From Nitrosomonas eutropha (lineage in GTDB: Bacteria > Pseudomonadota > Gammaproteobacteria > Burkholderiales > Nitrosomonadaceae): a stretch of DNA of 64,000 nt. The position numbers were made by a program, and so were the translations under genes. The notes below the pieces were generated by a model. That model saw nothing but the letters and a program-made list of their open reading frames with translations. It was not told the origin of the DNA and did no database searches. Positions 20,971 through 29,988 of this stretch are shown here, piece after piece. The stretch is taken from NCBI RefSeq assembly GCF_003201195.1, contig NZ_QICQ01000005.1, positions 40,791 through 104,790 on the forward strand, written 5' to 3'. The stretch's first letter is position 1; every line of letters starts with the position of its first letter.

Positions 20971-21336
20971 TTATTCCGGAATTTCACCAGCTCTTGATGT
21001 GGAGCCACTTTCGTTTTCCGCACCTGAACTTTCAACATTTCCGGTCGAATCAGCCGCCTTATCCGACTTTATCTCCAGTTTTTGCATGACACTTCCTTCG
21101 TCTTTATCACCACTTGAGTAATAAGTTAGCGTCAGGCTGGTAACAAAAAAAACTGTAGCTGCCAATGCAGTCATCCTGCTTAAAAAATTAGCAGATCCAC
21201 TAGCACCAAATAAACTCCCGGAAGAACCGCCTCCAAACGCCGCCCCCATATCTGCGCCCTTCCCCTGTTGCAACAGAACCAAAACAACAACAACTACTGC
21301 TGCAATGATATGTACTGACCAAATAAGTGTTTCCAC
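20971..21336 (-). CDS. secG: Protein translocase subunit SecG
   Basis: This 121-residue inner-membrane protein with two helices is part of the SecYEG export channel. The N-terminus METLIWSVHIIAAVVVVVLVLLQ, the loop QQGKGADMGAAFGGGSSGSLFGA and a second helix (ALAATVFFVTSLTLTYY) are typical. The tail is acidic and low in complexity, as in other proteobacterial SecG proteins. It lies 18 bp after tpiA. Confidence 0.95.
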   Translation of the reverse strand: METLIWSVHIIAAVVVVVLVLLQQGKGADMGAAFGGGSSGSLFGASGSANFLSRMTALAATVFFVTSLTLTYYSSGDKDEGSVMQKLEIKSDKAADSTGNVESSGAENESGSTSRAGEIPE

Positions 21337-21354
21337 AATATACTTTATCCCCGT

Positions 21355-22113
21355 TCAACTTTGCGCTGCGAAACAAATCGAAATAAACTCTGCAGCAACT
21401 AACGAAGCTCCCCCAATCAACCCTCCGTCAATGTCAGGCATCGCAAATAATTCAGACGCATTATTTGCTTTCACACTTCCGCCATAAACTATCTGGATAT
21501 CTGCTGCAATTTCGCTGTTATGAGCAGCTATTCGATTCCTTACAAATGCATGAACATCCTGCGCCTGCTGGGGAGTAGCAGTTTCTCCTGTACCAATTGC
21601 CCATACCGGCTCATATGCAATAACTGATTGCTTTATCGCATTAACACCTACCAGACCAATCACCGCATCAAGCTGCCTAGCTATCACTTGTTCGGTCTCA
21701 TTTGCCTCACGCTGCGCCAGCGTTTCGCCGACACAGAGTATTGGTACTAGCGATTGCTCCTGGGCGGAGTGAAATTTCTCCGCAACCATCTGATTATCTT
21801 CACCGTATAGCGTCCGCCGCTCCGAGTGGCCCACAATTACATAACGACAACCAAAATCGGTCAGCATACCTGCCGATACCTCTCCGGTATAAGCACCTTG
21901 ATGATGCTGGCTGATATTCTGCCCCCCCCATGCCACATGCGTACCCTTCAACACTGACTGCGCTTGCGCCAAGTAGGGATAAGGCACACATACCGCGCAG
22001 GACGCATTCTGCAATGATGGGATACCCAAAACAATTGCGGCAAGCAATTCTTGATTCTGAACCAAATTACCATACATTTTCCAGTTTCCCGCCACAAACC
22101 CCGCACGCGTCAT
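21355..22113 (-). CDS. tpiA: Triosephosphate isomerase
   Basis: The enzyme interconverts dihydroxyacetone phosphate and glyceraldehyde 3-phosphate. AGNWKM carries the catalytic Lys, VIVGHSERR the His, and AYEPVWAIGTG the Glu. The phosphate loop is YGGSVKANNASELF. The start is placed at the ATG at 22113 (MTRAGFVAGNWKM, 252 residues), which has GAGGGAC just upstream and lies after the predicted promoter. The frame is open further upstream, but the alternative ATG at 22137 would sit almost on the predicted transcription start. Confidence 0.97.
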   Translation of the reverse strand: MTRAGFVAGNWKMYGNLVQNQELLAAIVLGIPSLQNASCAVCVPYPYLAQAQSVLKGTHVAWGGQNISQHHQGAYTGEVSAGMLTDFGCRYVIVGHSERRTLYGEDNQMVAEKFHSAQEQSLVPILCVGETLAQREANETEQVIARQLDAVIGLVGVNAIKQSVIAYEPVWAIGTGETATPQQAQDVHAFVRNRIAAHNSEIAADIQIVYGGSVKANNASELFAMPDIDGGLIGGASLVAAEFISICFAAQS

Positions 22114-22147
22114 CCCGTCCCTCAGCTTTAAATCCATAAACCCAAGG

Positions 22148-22176
22148 ATGCTACCTGCGAAACCGGATCGCGTCAA
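22148..22176 (-). promoter_or_regulatory. Candidate sigma-70 promoter for tpiA-secG-tRNA-Leu-nuo
   Basis: On the minus strand TTGACG (22171-22176) and TAGCAT (22148-22153) are 17 bp apart, with the -10 about 35 bp upstream of the chosen tpiA start. Further internal promoters for nuo are possible and were not resolved. Confidence 0.45.
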
Positions 22177-22313
22177 TGCCCGAGTTTCTCAACTAAATGG
22201 GGGATTATTAAGATCGGATCAGTCCTGATTTGCTGCACCTTAAGGTAAAATATATTAAACTACAAAAGTTACTTATATGTAATTTTCTCCCCCCGCTCAA
22301 CTCTAAGGCCGAC

Positions 22314-23063
22314 ATGAAAAAACTTGTTCTCCTACGTCATGGAGAAAGCACCTGGAATCAGGAAAATCGCTTTACAGGATGGACCGATGTTGATTTGACA
22401 CCCAAAGGGTTCAAAGAAGCTAGAAATGCCGGAAGACTACTTCGCGAAAATGGCTTTACCTTCGACATTGCGCATACATCGCTACTCAAACGAGCCATCC
22501 GCACGCTGTGGATCGCACTGGATGAAATGGATCAGATGTGGACTCCGATCGAACTTAACTGGCGGCTCAATGAACGTCATTATGGCGCATTGCAAGGCTT
22601 GAACAAAGCAGAAACAGCCAAGGAGTATGGTGATGAACAGGTACTCATATGGCGACGCAGTTATGACACTCGCCCTCCTTCCATTACAACCGATGATAAG
22701 CGCTACCCTGGTTTTGACATGCGTTATCGCGGCCTTCCCTCCGGTGATATTCCGGTTACTGAAAGTCTCAAGGATACCGTGGCAAGATTTCTTCCCTATT
22801 GGAATCAGTCAATTGCCCCACAAATTAAGGCAGAAAAAAAAGTGATTATCACCGCTCACGGGAATTCGCTACGCGCTCTGATTAAACATCTCGACAATAT
22901 CTCAGATCAAGATATTTTGAACTGCAATATACCGACAGGAATTCCTCTGGTTTATGAGTTGGATAACAACCTGAAACCACTAACGAACTACTACTTGGGT
23001 AATGACAGTGTAATTGGGGAAGCAATATCAGCTGTCGCGAATCAGGATAAAGCCGGAGCTTAA
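22314..23063 (+). CDS. gpmA: 2,3-bisphosphoglycerate-dependent phosphoglycerate mutase
   Basis: The enzyme converts 3- to 2-phosphoglycerate in glycolysis and gluconeogenesis. [20 protein letters not shown] holds the phosphorylated His, [14 protein letters not shown] is the substrate loop, and the second His is in [15 protein letters not shown]. The start is the ATG at 22314 with TAAGG 7 bp upstream, giving 249 residues, which is normal for the family. Its stop overlaps the next start as TAATG. Confidence 0.97.
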   Translation: MKKLVLLRHGESTWNQENRFTGWTDVDLTPKGFKEARNAGRLLRENGFTFDIAHTSLLKRAIRTLWIALDEMDQMWTPIELNWRLNERHYGALQGLNKAETAKEYGDEQVLIWRRSYDTRPPSITTDDKRYPGFDMRYRGLPSGDIPVTESLKDTVARFLPYWNQSIAPQIKAEKKVIITAHGNSLRALIKHLDNISDQDILNCNIPTGIPLVYELDNNLKPLTNYYLGNDSVIGEAISAVANQDKAGA

Positions 23064-24343
23064 TGTTTGCTGGTTTCATTGCAGATTTCACATTAGCGCC
23101 ACATTACTTCCCGGGGATAGGGAAGATATTATCCAGGACTGTTTGTCTTCTGCTTTTAGTAAATATATTTTCATCTCCTCTGCTGTATGCGATTCCTCAA
23201 ACCAATTTGGATAATCAAAAACAGCTGCATGATCTGCGCACTCGTATCGACGTCCTGCAAAAAGACCTGACTGATAAAAAATCTTCCAAGATCAGAGCAG
23301 CTGATGCACTTCGTGATTCCGAACGATCAATAAGCGATCTGCACAACAAACTTTCCCAGCTTACGCGCCAGCAAAAAAACGCACAAGACAAGCTTGCCCG
23401 CTTACAAAAAAAATCAGCACAGCTCCGGGATAAAGCCAACGCCGGACAAACGCAGTTTGGAAAGCTAATTTATTATCAGCACCTGACAAAACATAGGGAA
23501 TATTTACAATTATTATTCAAGCAACAAGATCCAGGCAAAGCTACTCGTAACTTTTACTACTATAGATACATAGCACAGGCTCGCTCCAAAAATATCGATA
23601 ATTTACGTAACCAGTTGGCTGATCTGGATACACTGGCTCATGCAAGCCGCATTCAAAATCAATCTCTTGAACAAATCCGGAACGAGCAGCTCCATCAAAA
23701 GCAACAACTCGAACTGGAGAAAAATCGACGATCAGAAATCCTCGCATCACTCTCCAATGAGGTTTCTCGTCAGCAAAAAAAAATTGACGAACTGAAACAA
23801 GATGAACAGCGTCTTTCCAAGCTGATTGAGAAACTCAATAAACAGCTTGCTCGTAAAAAAAGCACTCCCACAAAATCAAACAACAAAAACAATAAATCTG
23901 CATTGCGTAATAATAAATTACCTGATGCCATTGAACAAAAGGGTTCTTTTGCTGCACTAAAAGGAAAGTTGCGACTACCCGTCCGGGGGGAGCTAACTAA
24001 CCGCTTCGGCAGCCCGCGCGAAAATGGTGGTATAAAATGGCAAGGATTGTTTATTCGTTCTTCAGGAGGCAATGAAGTCAAGGCCATTGCAAGTGGGGAA
24101 GTTATATTTTCCGACTGGTTACGAGGGTTTGGAAATTTAATGATTTTGGATCATGGCAACCATTACATGAGCCTATACGGCAACAACGAAGCGATTTACA
24201 AACGGGTGGGCAATAAAGTTAAAAGTGGTGATACGATAGCAATAGTCGGCAACAGTGGTGGAAATGCTGAATCAGGCTTGTATTTCGAACTCAGATATCA
24301 AGGCAAGCCTTTTGATCCACTGGGCTGGGTAAAAATAGAATAG
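23063..24343 (+). CDS. envC: EnvC-like murein hydrolase activator (coiled coil plus degenerate LytM domain)
   Basis: A hydrophobic N-terminal segment (about residues 25-45) is followed by a long Lys/Gln-rich coiled coil (about 50-260), a low-complexity Asn/Lys linker, and a C-terminal M23/LytM domain (about 300-426). In the LytM part the metal ligands look lost: the second motif reads LYFELRYQG, not the HxH form. This matches EnvC, which activates amidases at the division septum rather than cutting peptidoglycan itself. The gene is translationally coupled to gpmA and followed by ctpA. This order is common in betaproteobacteria. Confidence 0.85.
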   Translation: MFAGFIADFTLAPHYFPGIGKILSRTVCLLLLVNIFSSPLLYAIPQTNLDNQKQLHDLRTRIDVLQKDLTDKKSSKIRAADALRDSERSISDLHNKLSQLTRQQKNAQDKLARLQKKSAQLRDKANAGQTQFGKLIYYQHLTKHREYLQLLFKQQDPGKATRNFYYYRYIAQARSKNIDNLRNQLADLDTLAHASRIQNQSLEQIRNEQLHQKQQLELEKNRRSEILASLSNEVSRQQKKIDELKQDEQRLSKLIEKLNKQLARKKSTPTKSNNKNNKSALRNNKLPDAIEQKGSFAALKGKLRLPVRGELTNRFGSPRENGGIKWQGLFIRSSGGNEVKAIASGEVIFSDWLRGFGNLMILDHGNHYMSLYGNNEAIYKRVGNKVKSGDTIAIVGNSGGNAESGLYFELRYQGKPFDPLGWVKIE

Positions 24344-24424
24344 CTTCAAAAAGCTGATAGTAAATATTTTAATAAGTACATATAAATTCTTCCGAAAAGA
24401 TAAAGGGCAGAGCAAATACACCAC

Positions 24425-25855
24425 ATGCGTAATTTTATGAATAAAATCAGTTTAGTCTTTGTCGGCATCATTGCCGGGGTCATGGTCAGTTTGAACTTCT
24501 CCGCCATTGCTGATAAGGAAATCAAGCAAGAATTGCAAACACTCCCGATTGAGGAGTTGCGCACATTTTCACAAGTCTTCGGGCGTATCAAGAGTGACTA
24601 CGTTGAGCCTGTTGAAGACAAGAAACTGATCACCGAGGCGATTAATGGAATGCTGGTCGGACTGGATCCGCACTCGGCTTTCCTGGACAGTGAAGAGTAC
24701 AAAGAACTGCAAATCGGGACGCAAGGGGAATTTGGCGGATTAGGCATACAGGTAACAATGGAAGATGGGCTGGTCAAAGTCATTTCCCCGATTGAAGATA
24801 CACCCGCATACCGTGCGGGCATCAAAACCGGTGATCTCATCATAAAAATTGATGATACAGCTGTTAAAGGCATGACACTCAACGACGCCATTAAACGGAT
24901 GCGCGGGAAACCAGATACTTCGATTGCACTCACCATTATTCGTGAAGGGGAAGCTGAACCCCTCATATTCACGCTTGTTCGAGATGTGATCAAAATTGAG
25001 AGTGTCAAATCCAAACTCATTGAACCGGGTTACGCCTATGTACGCATTACCCAGTTCCAGGAGCGTACGGGAGAAAATCTGGCTGAAGCCATTACCAAGC
25101 TTTACAGTGAAAGCAAGGTTCCCATGAAAGGCATGGTGCTGGATTTAAGAAATGACCCAGGTGGTTTACTGAATAGTGCGGTAGCAGTCTCAGCTGCTTT
25201 CCTGCCAAGTAATGCACTGGTAGTTTATACAGAGGGACGTACCAATGACGCCAAAATGCAACTTCGTGCAAACCCCGAATATTATCTCCGCAGTACTGGT
25301 CGCGATTTTCTAGCAGGTTTGCCGCAGAGTATCAAGACCATACCAATGATAACGTTGGTTAATGGTGGCTCTGCTTCCGCATCGGAAATCGTTGCAGGTG
25401 CGTTGCAGGATTATAAACGCTCCATCATCATGGGCTCCCAAACCTTTGGCAAGGGATCGGTACAAACCATCTTGCCTCTTAGCAATAACACTGCCATTAA
25501 GCTAACAACAGCGCGCTATTACACGCCTAATGGTCAGTCGATACAGGCTAAAGGTATCACGCCGGATATATTGGATGAAGATACTGATAACAACTCTCGT
25601 CTGTTAAGAGAAGTTGATCTCAACCGCCATTTAAACAATAATCAAGAAGAAAGTACCGGTAAGAAATCAACCCTCAAGAAAAAAGGTACTGAATCTTCCA
25701 AAGAATCAAAGAATAAGACAAACAAGAAACCAATAAATCATGAGCCTATGGAATTCGGATCCAGTGATGACCAGCTGTTGACCAAAGCAATTAATCACCT
25801 GAAATCCATGTCTCAAAAATCCAAACACAAAACAGCCAAGGCAACGAAAGGCTAA
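24425..25855 (+). CDS. ctpA: Carboxy-terminal processing protease (S41 family)
   Basis: This 476-residue periplasmic serine protease has an N-terminal membrane anchor or signal (about residues 7-28), a PDZ domain (about 100-190, GLGIQVTMEDGLVKVISPIEDTPAYRAGIKTGD), and the S41 catalytic domain. The Ser lies in GGSASASEIVAGALQDY (near residue 318) and the Lys in FGKGSVQT (near 343). A Lys/Ser-rich tail follows. It probably processes or degrades cell-envelope proteins. Its placement after envC supports an envelope role. Confidence 0.93.
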   Translation: MRNFMNKISLVFVGIIAGVMVSLNFSAIADKEIKQELQTLPIEELRTFSQVFGRIKSDYVEPVEDKKLITEAINGMLVGLDPHSAFLDSEEYKELQIGTQGEFGGLGIQVTMEDGLVKVISPIEDTPAYRAGIKTGDLIIKIDDTAVKGMTLNDAIKRMRGKPDTSIALTIIREGEAEPLIFTLVRDVIKIESVKSKLIEPGYAYVRITQFQERTGENLAEAITKLYSESKVPMKGMVLDLRNDPGGLLNSAVAVSAAFLPSNALVVYTEGRTNDAKMQLRANPEYYLRSTGRDFLAGLPQSIKTIPMITLVNGGSASASEIVAGALQDYKRSIIMGSQTFGKGSVQTILPLSNNTAIKLTTARYYTPNGQSIQAKGITPDILDEDTDNNSRLLREVDLNRHLNNNQEESTGKKSTLKKKGTESSKESKNKTNKKPINHEPMEFGSSDDQLLTKAINHLKSMSQKSKHKTAKATKG

Positions 25856-25883
25856 TTCATTCCGAACAAGGTGGCGGAGCAAC

Positions 25884-26645
25884 GTGGATGATCAACAACT
25901 GTTACGTTACAGCCGCCACATTTTGTTACCGGAAATTGATTTTTCCGGTCAAACAAAACTAATACAATCCAGTGTTTTCATTCTTGGGGCTGGTGGATTA
26001 GGCTCTCCTTCTGCTCTCTATCTTGCCGCCAGCGGGATTGGAAGACTTGTTATTTGTGACCATGATCGGGTTGATCTGACTAATCTGCAACGCCAGATCC
26101 TGCACGACACGGCTTCGGTTGGTGAGCTTAAAACTGATTCCGCTAGAAATACACTGCAGCGCATCAATCCAGAAATAGAAATTATCCCCCTGGCACGACA
26201 TGCCACTGTTGATTTATTAAACAGGGAAATTAGTGGTGTCGATGTCGTAATTGATGCCAGTGATAATTTCTCGGCACGCCACATACTCAACCAAGCCTGC
26301 CTGGATCATCGTAAACCCTTGATATCAGGCGCAGCTGTCCGGTTCACCGGGCAAGTTGCCGCATTCGATCTGCGTCAGAGTGATAGCCCCTGTTACCATT
26401 GCCTATTTCCTGACTCGGGAGATAGTGATGATCCCGGATGCGCCGTAATGGGTGTATTTTCCCCACTAACAGGCATTATCGGCTGTATTCAGGCTGCCGA
26501 AGCTATCAAGGTTTTACTGGAAATCGGTGAAACACTCCATGGCCGCCTACTTCTCCTGGACGGGTTAGCCATGCGCTTGCGCTCATTCAAACTGAAAAAA
26601 GATCCACAATGTCCTGCATGTGGCTCAGCTTCAGCGAAAAAATAG
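25884..26645 (+). CDS. moeB: MoeB/ThiF-family adenylyltransferase
   Basis: This 253-residue E1-like enzyme adenylates the C-terminal Gly of a ubiquitin-like sulfur carrier (MoaD or ThiS type). It shows ILGAGGLGSPSALYLAASGIG for ATP binding, DHDRVDLTNLQRQILH, and two zinc-binding Cys pairs (CYHCLFPD and CPACG). It appears to start at a GTG (25884) with GGAG 6 bp upstream. The natural partner cannot be told from sequence; MoaD is as likely as ThiS. Confidence 0.88.
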   Translation: MDDQQLLRYSRHILLPEIDFSGQTKLIQSSVFILGAGGLGSPSALYLAASGIGRLVICDHDRVDLTNLQRQILHDTASVGELKTDSARNTLQRINPEIEIIPLARHATVDLLNREISGVDVVIDASDNFSARHILNQACLDHRKPLISGAAVRFTGQVAAFDLRQSDSPCYHCLFPDSGDSDDPGCAVMGVFSPLTGIIGCIQAAEAIKVLLEIGETLHGRLLLLDGLAMRLRSFKLKKDPQCPACGSASAKK

Positions 26646-26665
26646 CTAATATTTAATAAATAATA

Positions 26666-28411
26666 TCAACCAGATGTTTGGAACCGTGACATGGCAAGGC
26701 GCGCATAGAGATCACTGGACTTCATCAATTCCGCATGCGTCCCCAACGCTTCCAGATGACCATGATGGATAAGAGCAATGCGATCAGCAGTAACAACTGT
26801 ACTTAGACGATGTGCAATAACAAGAGTGGTCCGATCTGCACTTAATCTGGTAATCGCCTGCTGCACCCAGCTCTCACTCTGACTATCCAATGCGCTGGTT
26901 GCCTCGTCCAGTAATAAAATTGGAGCATCCACCAGAATAGCCCGCGCAATGGCCAATCGCTGTTTCTGACCACCAGACAACCCCAAGCCAGTATCGCCCA
27001 GATTGGTTTGGTAACCCTGTGGTAATGACAGAATAAAATCATGTATGAAGGCTGCCTTGGTAGCTGCTTCAATCTCGGCATTTGTAGCATTTGGATGTGC
27101 GTAACGTAAATTCTGTTCGATGCTGCCGTGAAACAATGCTGGATTCTGGGACACTAATGCAAAGCTGCGTCTGAGATCAGACAAATCCAGATCACGGATA
27201 TCTATGCCTTCTAATTTGATACTACCCGACTGTATATCGTAAAAACGCAGTAGCAAGTCAAACAAAGTTGACTTACCTGCACCTGAGAGGCCAACCAGTG
27301 CCAACGTTTCACCTAACCGCACAGTCAGTGAAAAATCATTGATGACCTGTATTTCCGGCCTTGACGGATAAGCAAAACATATCTGCTGGAACACAATATT
27401 GCCTGTCACCACTGGCAACTGACAAGGATTAGCGGGTGAATAGATTTGGCAGGGCTCCTCCAGCAACTCCATGGTGCGCTCTGCGGCTCCCGCAGCACGC
27501 TGTAAATCACCCAGCACCTCCGAAACCGATCCTGCTGCCGAGCCAACGATAATACTGTAAAAAATGAATGCTGCCAGCTCCCCGCCGCTGATTTTGTCTT
27601 CAATTACATCCATACCACCGATCCAAAGCATCACACCGATTGCACCGAATACCAGAACAATCACCACTGCGATCAACCAGGCGCGCTGTAATGTCCGTTG
27701 ACGAGCAATGAGAAATGCATCCTCCACATATTGATTAAAATGTATCTTATCCACTGCTTGATGGTTGTATGCCTGTACCGTCTTAATTTGCCCGAGCATT
27801 TCTCCAACATAAGCACCAACAGTCGCCACCTTGTCCTGGCTCTGGCGCGACAGTAAACGCACACGGCGACCAAATAGCAAAATAGGTATGATGACCAGCG
27901 GAATACTGAGCATAACGATTATGGTCAGTTTGACATTAGTGATAAATAGCAAGATCACACCGCCAATCAACATAATCAGGTTACGTAATGCAACGGAAAT
28001 AGAAGAACCTACTACAGATTGCAACAAAGTCATATCTGCAGTCAGACGAGACTGAATTTCAAGGCTGCGATTAGTTTCAAAAAACCCCGGATGTAAATCA
28101 ATCAGATGCGCGAACACTTTACGTCGTATATCTGCGATTACCCGTTCACCCAGCCAAGTCACCCAGTAGTAACGAGTAAACGTACCTATTGCAAGCAGCA
28201 CTACGAGCATCAGGAAGATTAAAACATACTGAGCCAGCAATTCAGGAGATTGCGTGGCAAACCCCCGATCCACCAGTAGCCGTATGCCTTGCCCGATCGA
28301 AAGTGTAATCCCGGCAGTCAGAAATAATGCCAGCAGACTGAAACCCATCGATGATTTATAGGGCTTAAGGAAAGCAGCAGTTTTCAAAACAGCCTGCCAA
28401 CGATTGCTCAT
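26666..28411 (-). CDS. MsbA-like ABC exporter (fused membrane and ATPase domains)
   Basis: This 581-residue half-transporter has six membrane helices (about residues 1-310) and a nucleotide-binding domain with Walker A GLSGAGKST, signature LSGGQKQRLAIARAIL and Walker B ILLLDEATSALD, followed by the H-loop His in IAHRLSTV. It works as a dimer. The sequence resembles lipid or multidrug exporters of the MsbA/LmrA type, and its place near the polysaccharide locus allows a lipid-linked substrate. The substrate is not determined by the sequence. Confidence 0.85.
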   Translation of the reverse strand: MSNRWQAVLKTAAFLKPYKSSMGFSLLALFLTAGITLSIGQGIRLLVDRGFATQSPELLAQYVLIFLMLVVLLAIGTFTRYYWVTWLGERVIADIRRKVFAHLIDLHPGFFETNRSLEIQSRLTADMTLLQSVVGSSISVALRNLIMLIGGVILLFITNVKLTIIVMLSIPLVIIPILLFGRRVRLLSRQSQDKVATVGAYVGEMLGQIKTVQAYNHQAVDKIHFNQYVEDAFLIARQRTLQRAWLIAVVIVLVFGAIGVMLWIGGMDVIEDKISGGELAAFIFYSIIVGSAAGSVSEVLGDLQRAAGAAERTMELLEEPCQIYSPANPCQLPVVTGNIVFQQICFAYPSRPEIQVINDFSLTVRLGETLALVGLSGAGKSTLFDLLLRFYDIQSGSIKLEGIDIRDLDLSDLRRSFALVSQNPALFHGSIEQNLRYAHPNATNAEIEAATKAAFIHDFILSLPQGYQTNLGDTGLGLSGGQKQRLAIARAILVDAPILLLDEATSALDSQSESWVQQAITRLSADRTTLVIAHRLSTVVTADRIALIHHGHLEALGTHAELMKSSDLYARLAMSRFQTSG

Positions 28412-28535
28412 CGTGAATAAATCCTGGTGGTAAATCTCAGATCGTGCAGATAAAGAAGTCAGAAATGGAAATTATGATTTTTTATGATCAAAGGTATAAT
28501 TGCAGAACCCTTAATTAATTATAACAGCAAGATAA

Positions 28536-29039
28536 ATGGAGCATCTGAAGGTAGAAAAAATCAACGTGTTGTTTGTCTGCATGGGAAATATTTGTCGATC
28601 CCCTACTGCGGATGCAGTTTTCAAGCATCATGTCAGATCTGCCGGGTTGGAACACCTCATCCATGTTGATTCTGCTGGGACACACGCTTACCACATTGGC
28701 GAACCACCGGATCGGCGTTCACAACAGGCTGCCCTAAAACGCGGCTATGGCATGCAAGGTTTGCGCGCCAGAAGAGTCACACCAGAAGATTTTTCACGCT
28801 TCCGATATATCCTGGCAATGGATCATCACAACCTGGAAGAACTGCAGCAAGATTGTCCGTCACAATATGTTGACCGGTTAGGACTGTTCTTACAATACGG
28901 CAATCAATGGAGTACTCACCAGGAAGTGCCTGACCCTTACTACGGGGGCAGTCATGGATTCGAAAGAGTGCTGGACCTGGTGGAAAATGCGAGTCAGGGG
29001 CTATTAAGGCATATTTTTGAGAAAGAACTCACCAGATAA
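28536..29039 (+). CDS. Low-molecular-weight protein tyrosine phosphatase
   Basis: This 167-residue enzyme has the P-loop VLFVCMGNICRSPTA (Cys-X5-Arg-Ser) and the general acid in VPDPYYGG. It removes phosphate from tyrosine. Enzymes of this type (Wzb, EpsP) pair with bacterial tyrosine kinases that control polysaccharide assembly. A matching kinase is encoded at 55,619-56,551, so a functional pair is plausible though the genes are 27 kb apart. An alternative is arsenate-reductase-like activity, but the overall sequence favours the phosphatase. Confidence 0.88.
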   Translation: MEHLKVEKINVLFVCMGNICRSPTADAVFKHHVRSAGLEHLIHVDSAGTHAYHIGEPPDRRSQQAALKRGYGMQGLRARRVTPEDFSRFRYILAMDHHNLEELQQDCPSQYVDRLGLFLQYGNQWSTHQEVPDPYYGGSHGFERVLDLVENASQGLLRHIFEKELTR

Positions 29040-29086
29040 CACTTTTCCCCGGTAATTGCTATAACCTAAATTAGGATAATGCAAAA

Positions 29087-29986
29087 ATGATTTCTCTAAA
29101 AAGGATCAAAAAACAGATTTTCGATTTTACTGTAAAAGATATTCTTAAAACACCGCCTGTAAATTGTAACCCAACCAGCAACTTAGTTATACTGAGTCAA
29201 AGTTACCACCGTGATCTCTTTATGTTTTTAATCGCAGCAAAATCGTTCGCTTATTTTGTACGGCCGAAAAGTTTTATAGTGATTGACGATGGGTTTACAA
29301 GATCAGATAAAGAAATCATATCTCATCATTTGGGTGCAGCTGAGTTCATATCGACTCATAATATTTCAACTGAGGGTTGTCCAACAGGAGGGACATGGGA
29401 AAGGTTAGTGAGCATTATAAACCGCTGCACTGATGATTATATCGTTCAACTCGATTCAGATACTGTAACCCGCGATTATCCTGATGAAGTTGCGGTTTGT
29501 GTCAGAGAAAATAGATGCTTTACGCTCTCCACTCTTCAAGGACGTACGGTGGCACCTGTACAAGAGACAGCAACTTTTGCCGACAACATTGATAGCAGCC
29601 ATGTGCAAATCTTGGCGGAGCGTGCCATGAGAAAGCTCCCGAGTGCCGAGAGTTTACGCTATGTCCGGGGATGCTCTGGTTTTGCCGGATTCGGAAGAAA
29701 TTCAGTAATGATTGAGGATTTGAAACAATTCTCAAAGTCGATGGAGCAACTACTTGGTGGACTGGATACATGGAAACAGTGGGGAAGTGAACAAGTTGCA
29801 TCGAATTTTCTGATCGCTAACTCCGATCAAGCTCTTATGCTACCTTTCGAACACTATCCCTACTGGAAGCCTGGGATCAATATTGCTCACGCAAAACTTA
29901 TCCATTTCATCGGGGATAATAGATTTTCCGGAGGCGAGTACATAAGACAAGCGAAACAAGCTATACAAAATTTAGGAAGAAAGTAA
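29087..29986 (+). CDS. Putative GT-A type glycosyltransferase-like protein
   Basis: The family is not firmly recognised. The 299-residue cytosolic protein has LVILSQSYHRDLFMFLIAAKSF near the start and VQLDSDTVTRD with a DxD-like motif (about residues 123-125). This fits a nucleotide-sugar-binding fold that handles one acceptor. There is no signal peptide and no membrane segment. The start ATG at 29087 has AGGA about 11 bp upstream. Its position at the edge of the polysaccharide locus supports a role there. This is inference. Confidence 0.5.
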   Translation: MISLKRIKKQIFDFTVKDILKTPPVNCNPTSNLVILSQSYHRDLFMFLIAAKSFAYFVRPKSFIVIDDGFTRSDKEIISHHLGAAEFISTHNISTEGCPTGGTWERLVSIINRCTDDYIVQLDSDTVTRDYPDEVAVCVRENRCFTLSTLQGRTVAPVQETATFADNIDSSHVQILAERAMRKLPSAESLRYVRGCSGFAGFGRNSVMIEDLKQFSKSMEQLLGGLDTWKQWGSEQVASNFLIANSDQALMLPFEHYPYWKPGINIAHAKLIHFIGDNRFSGGEYIRQAKQAIQNLGRK

Positions 29987-29988
29987 AA

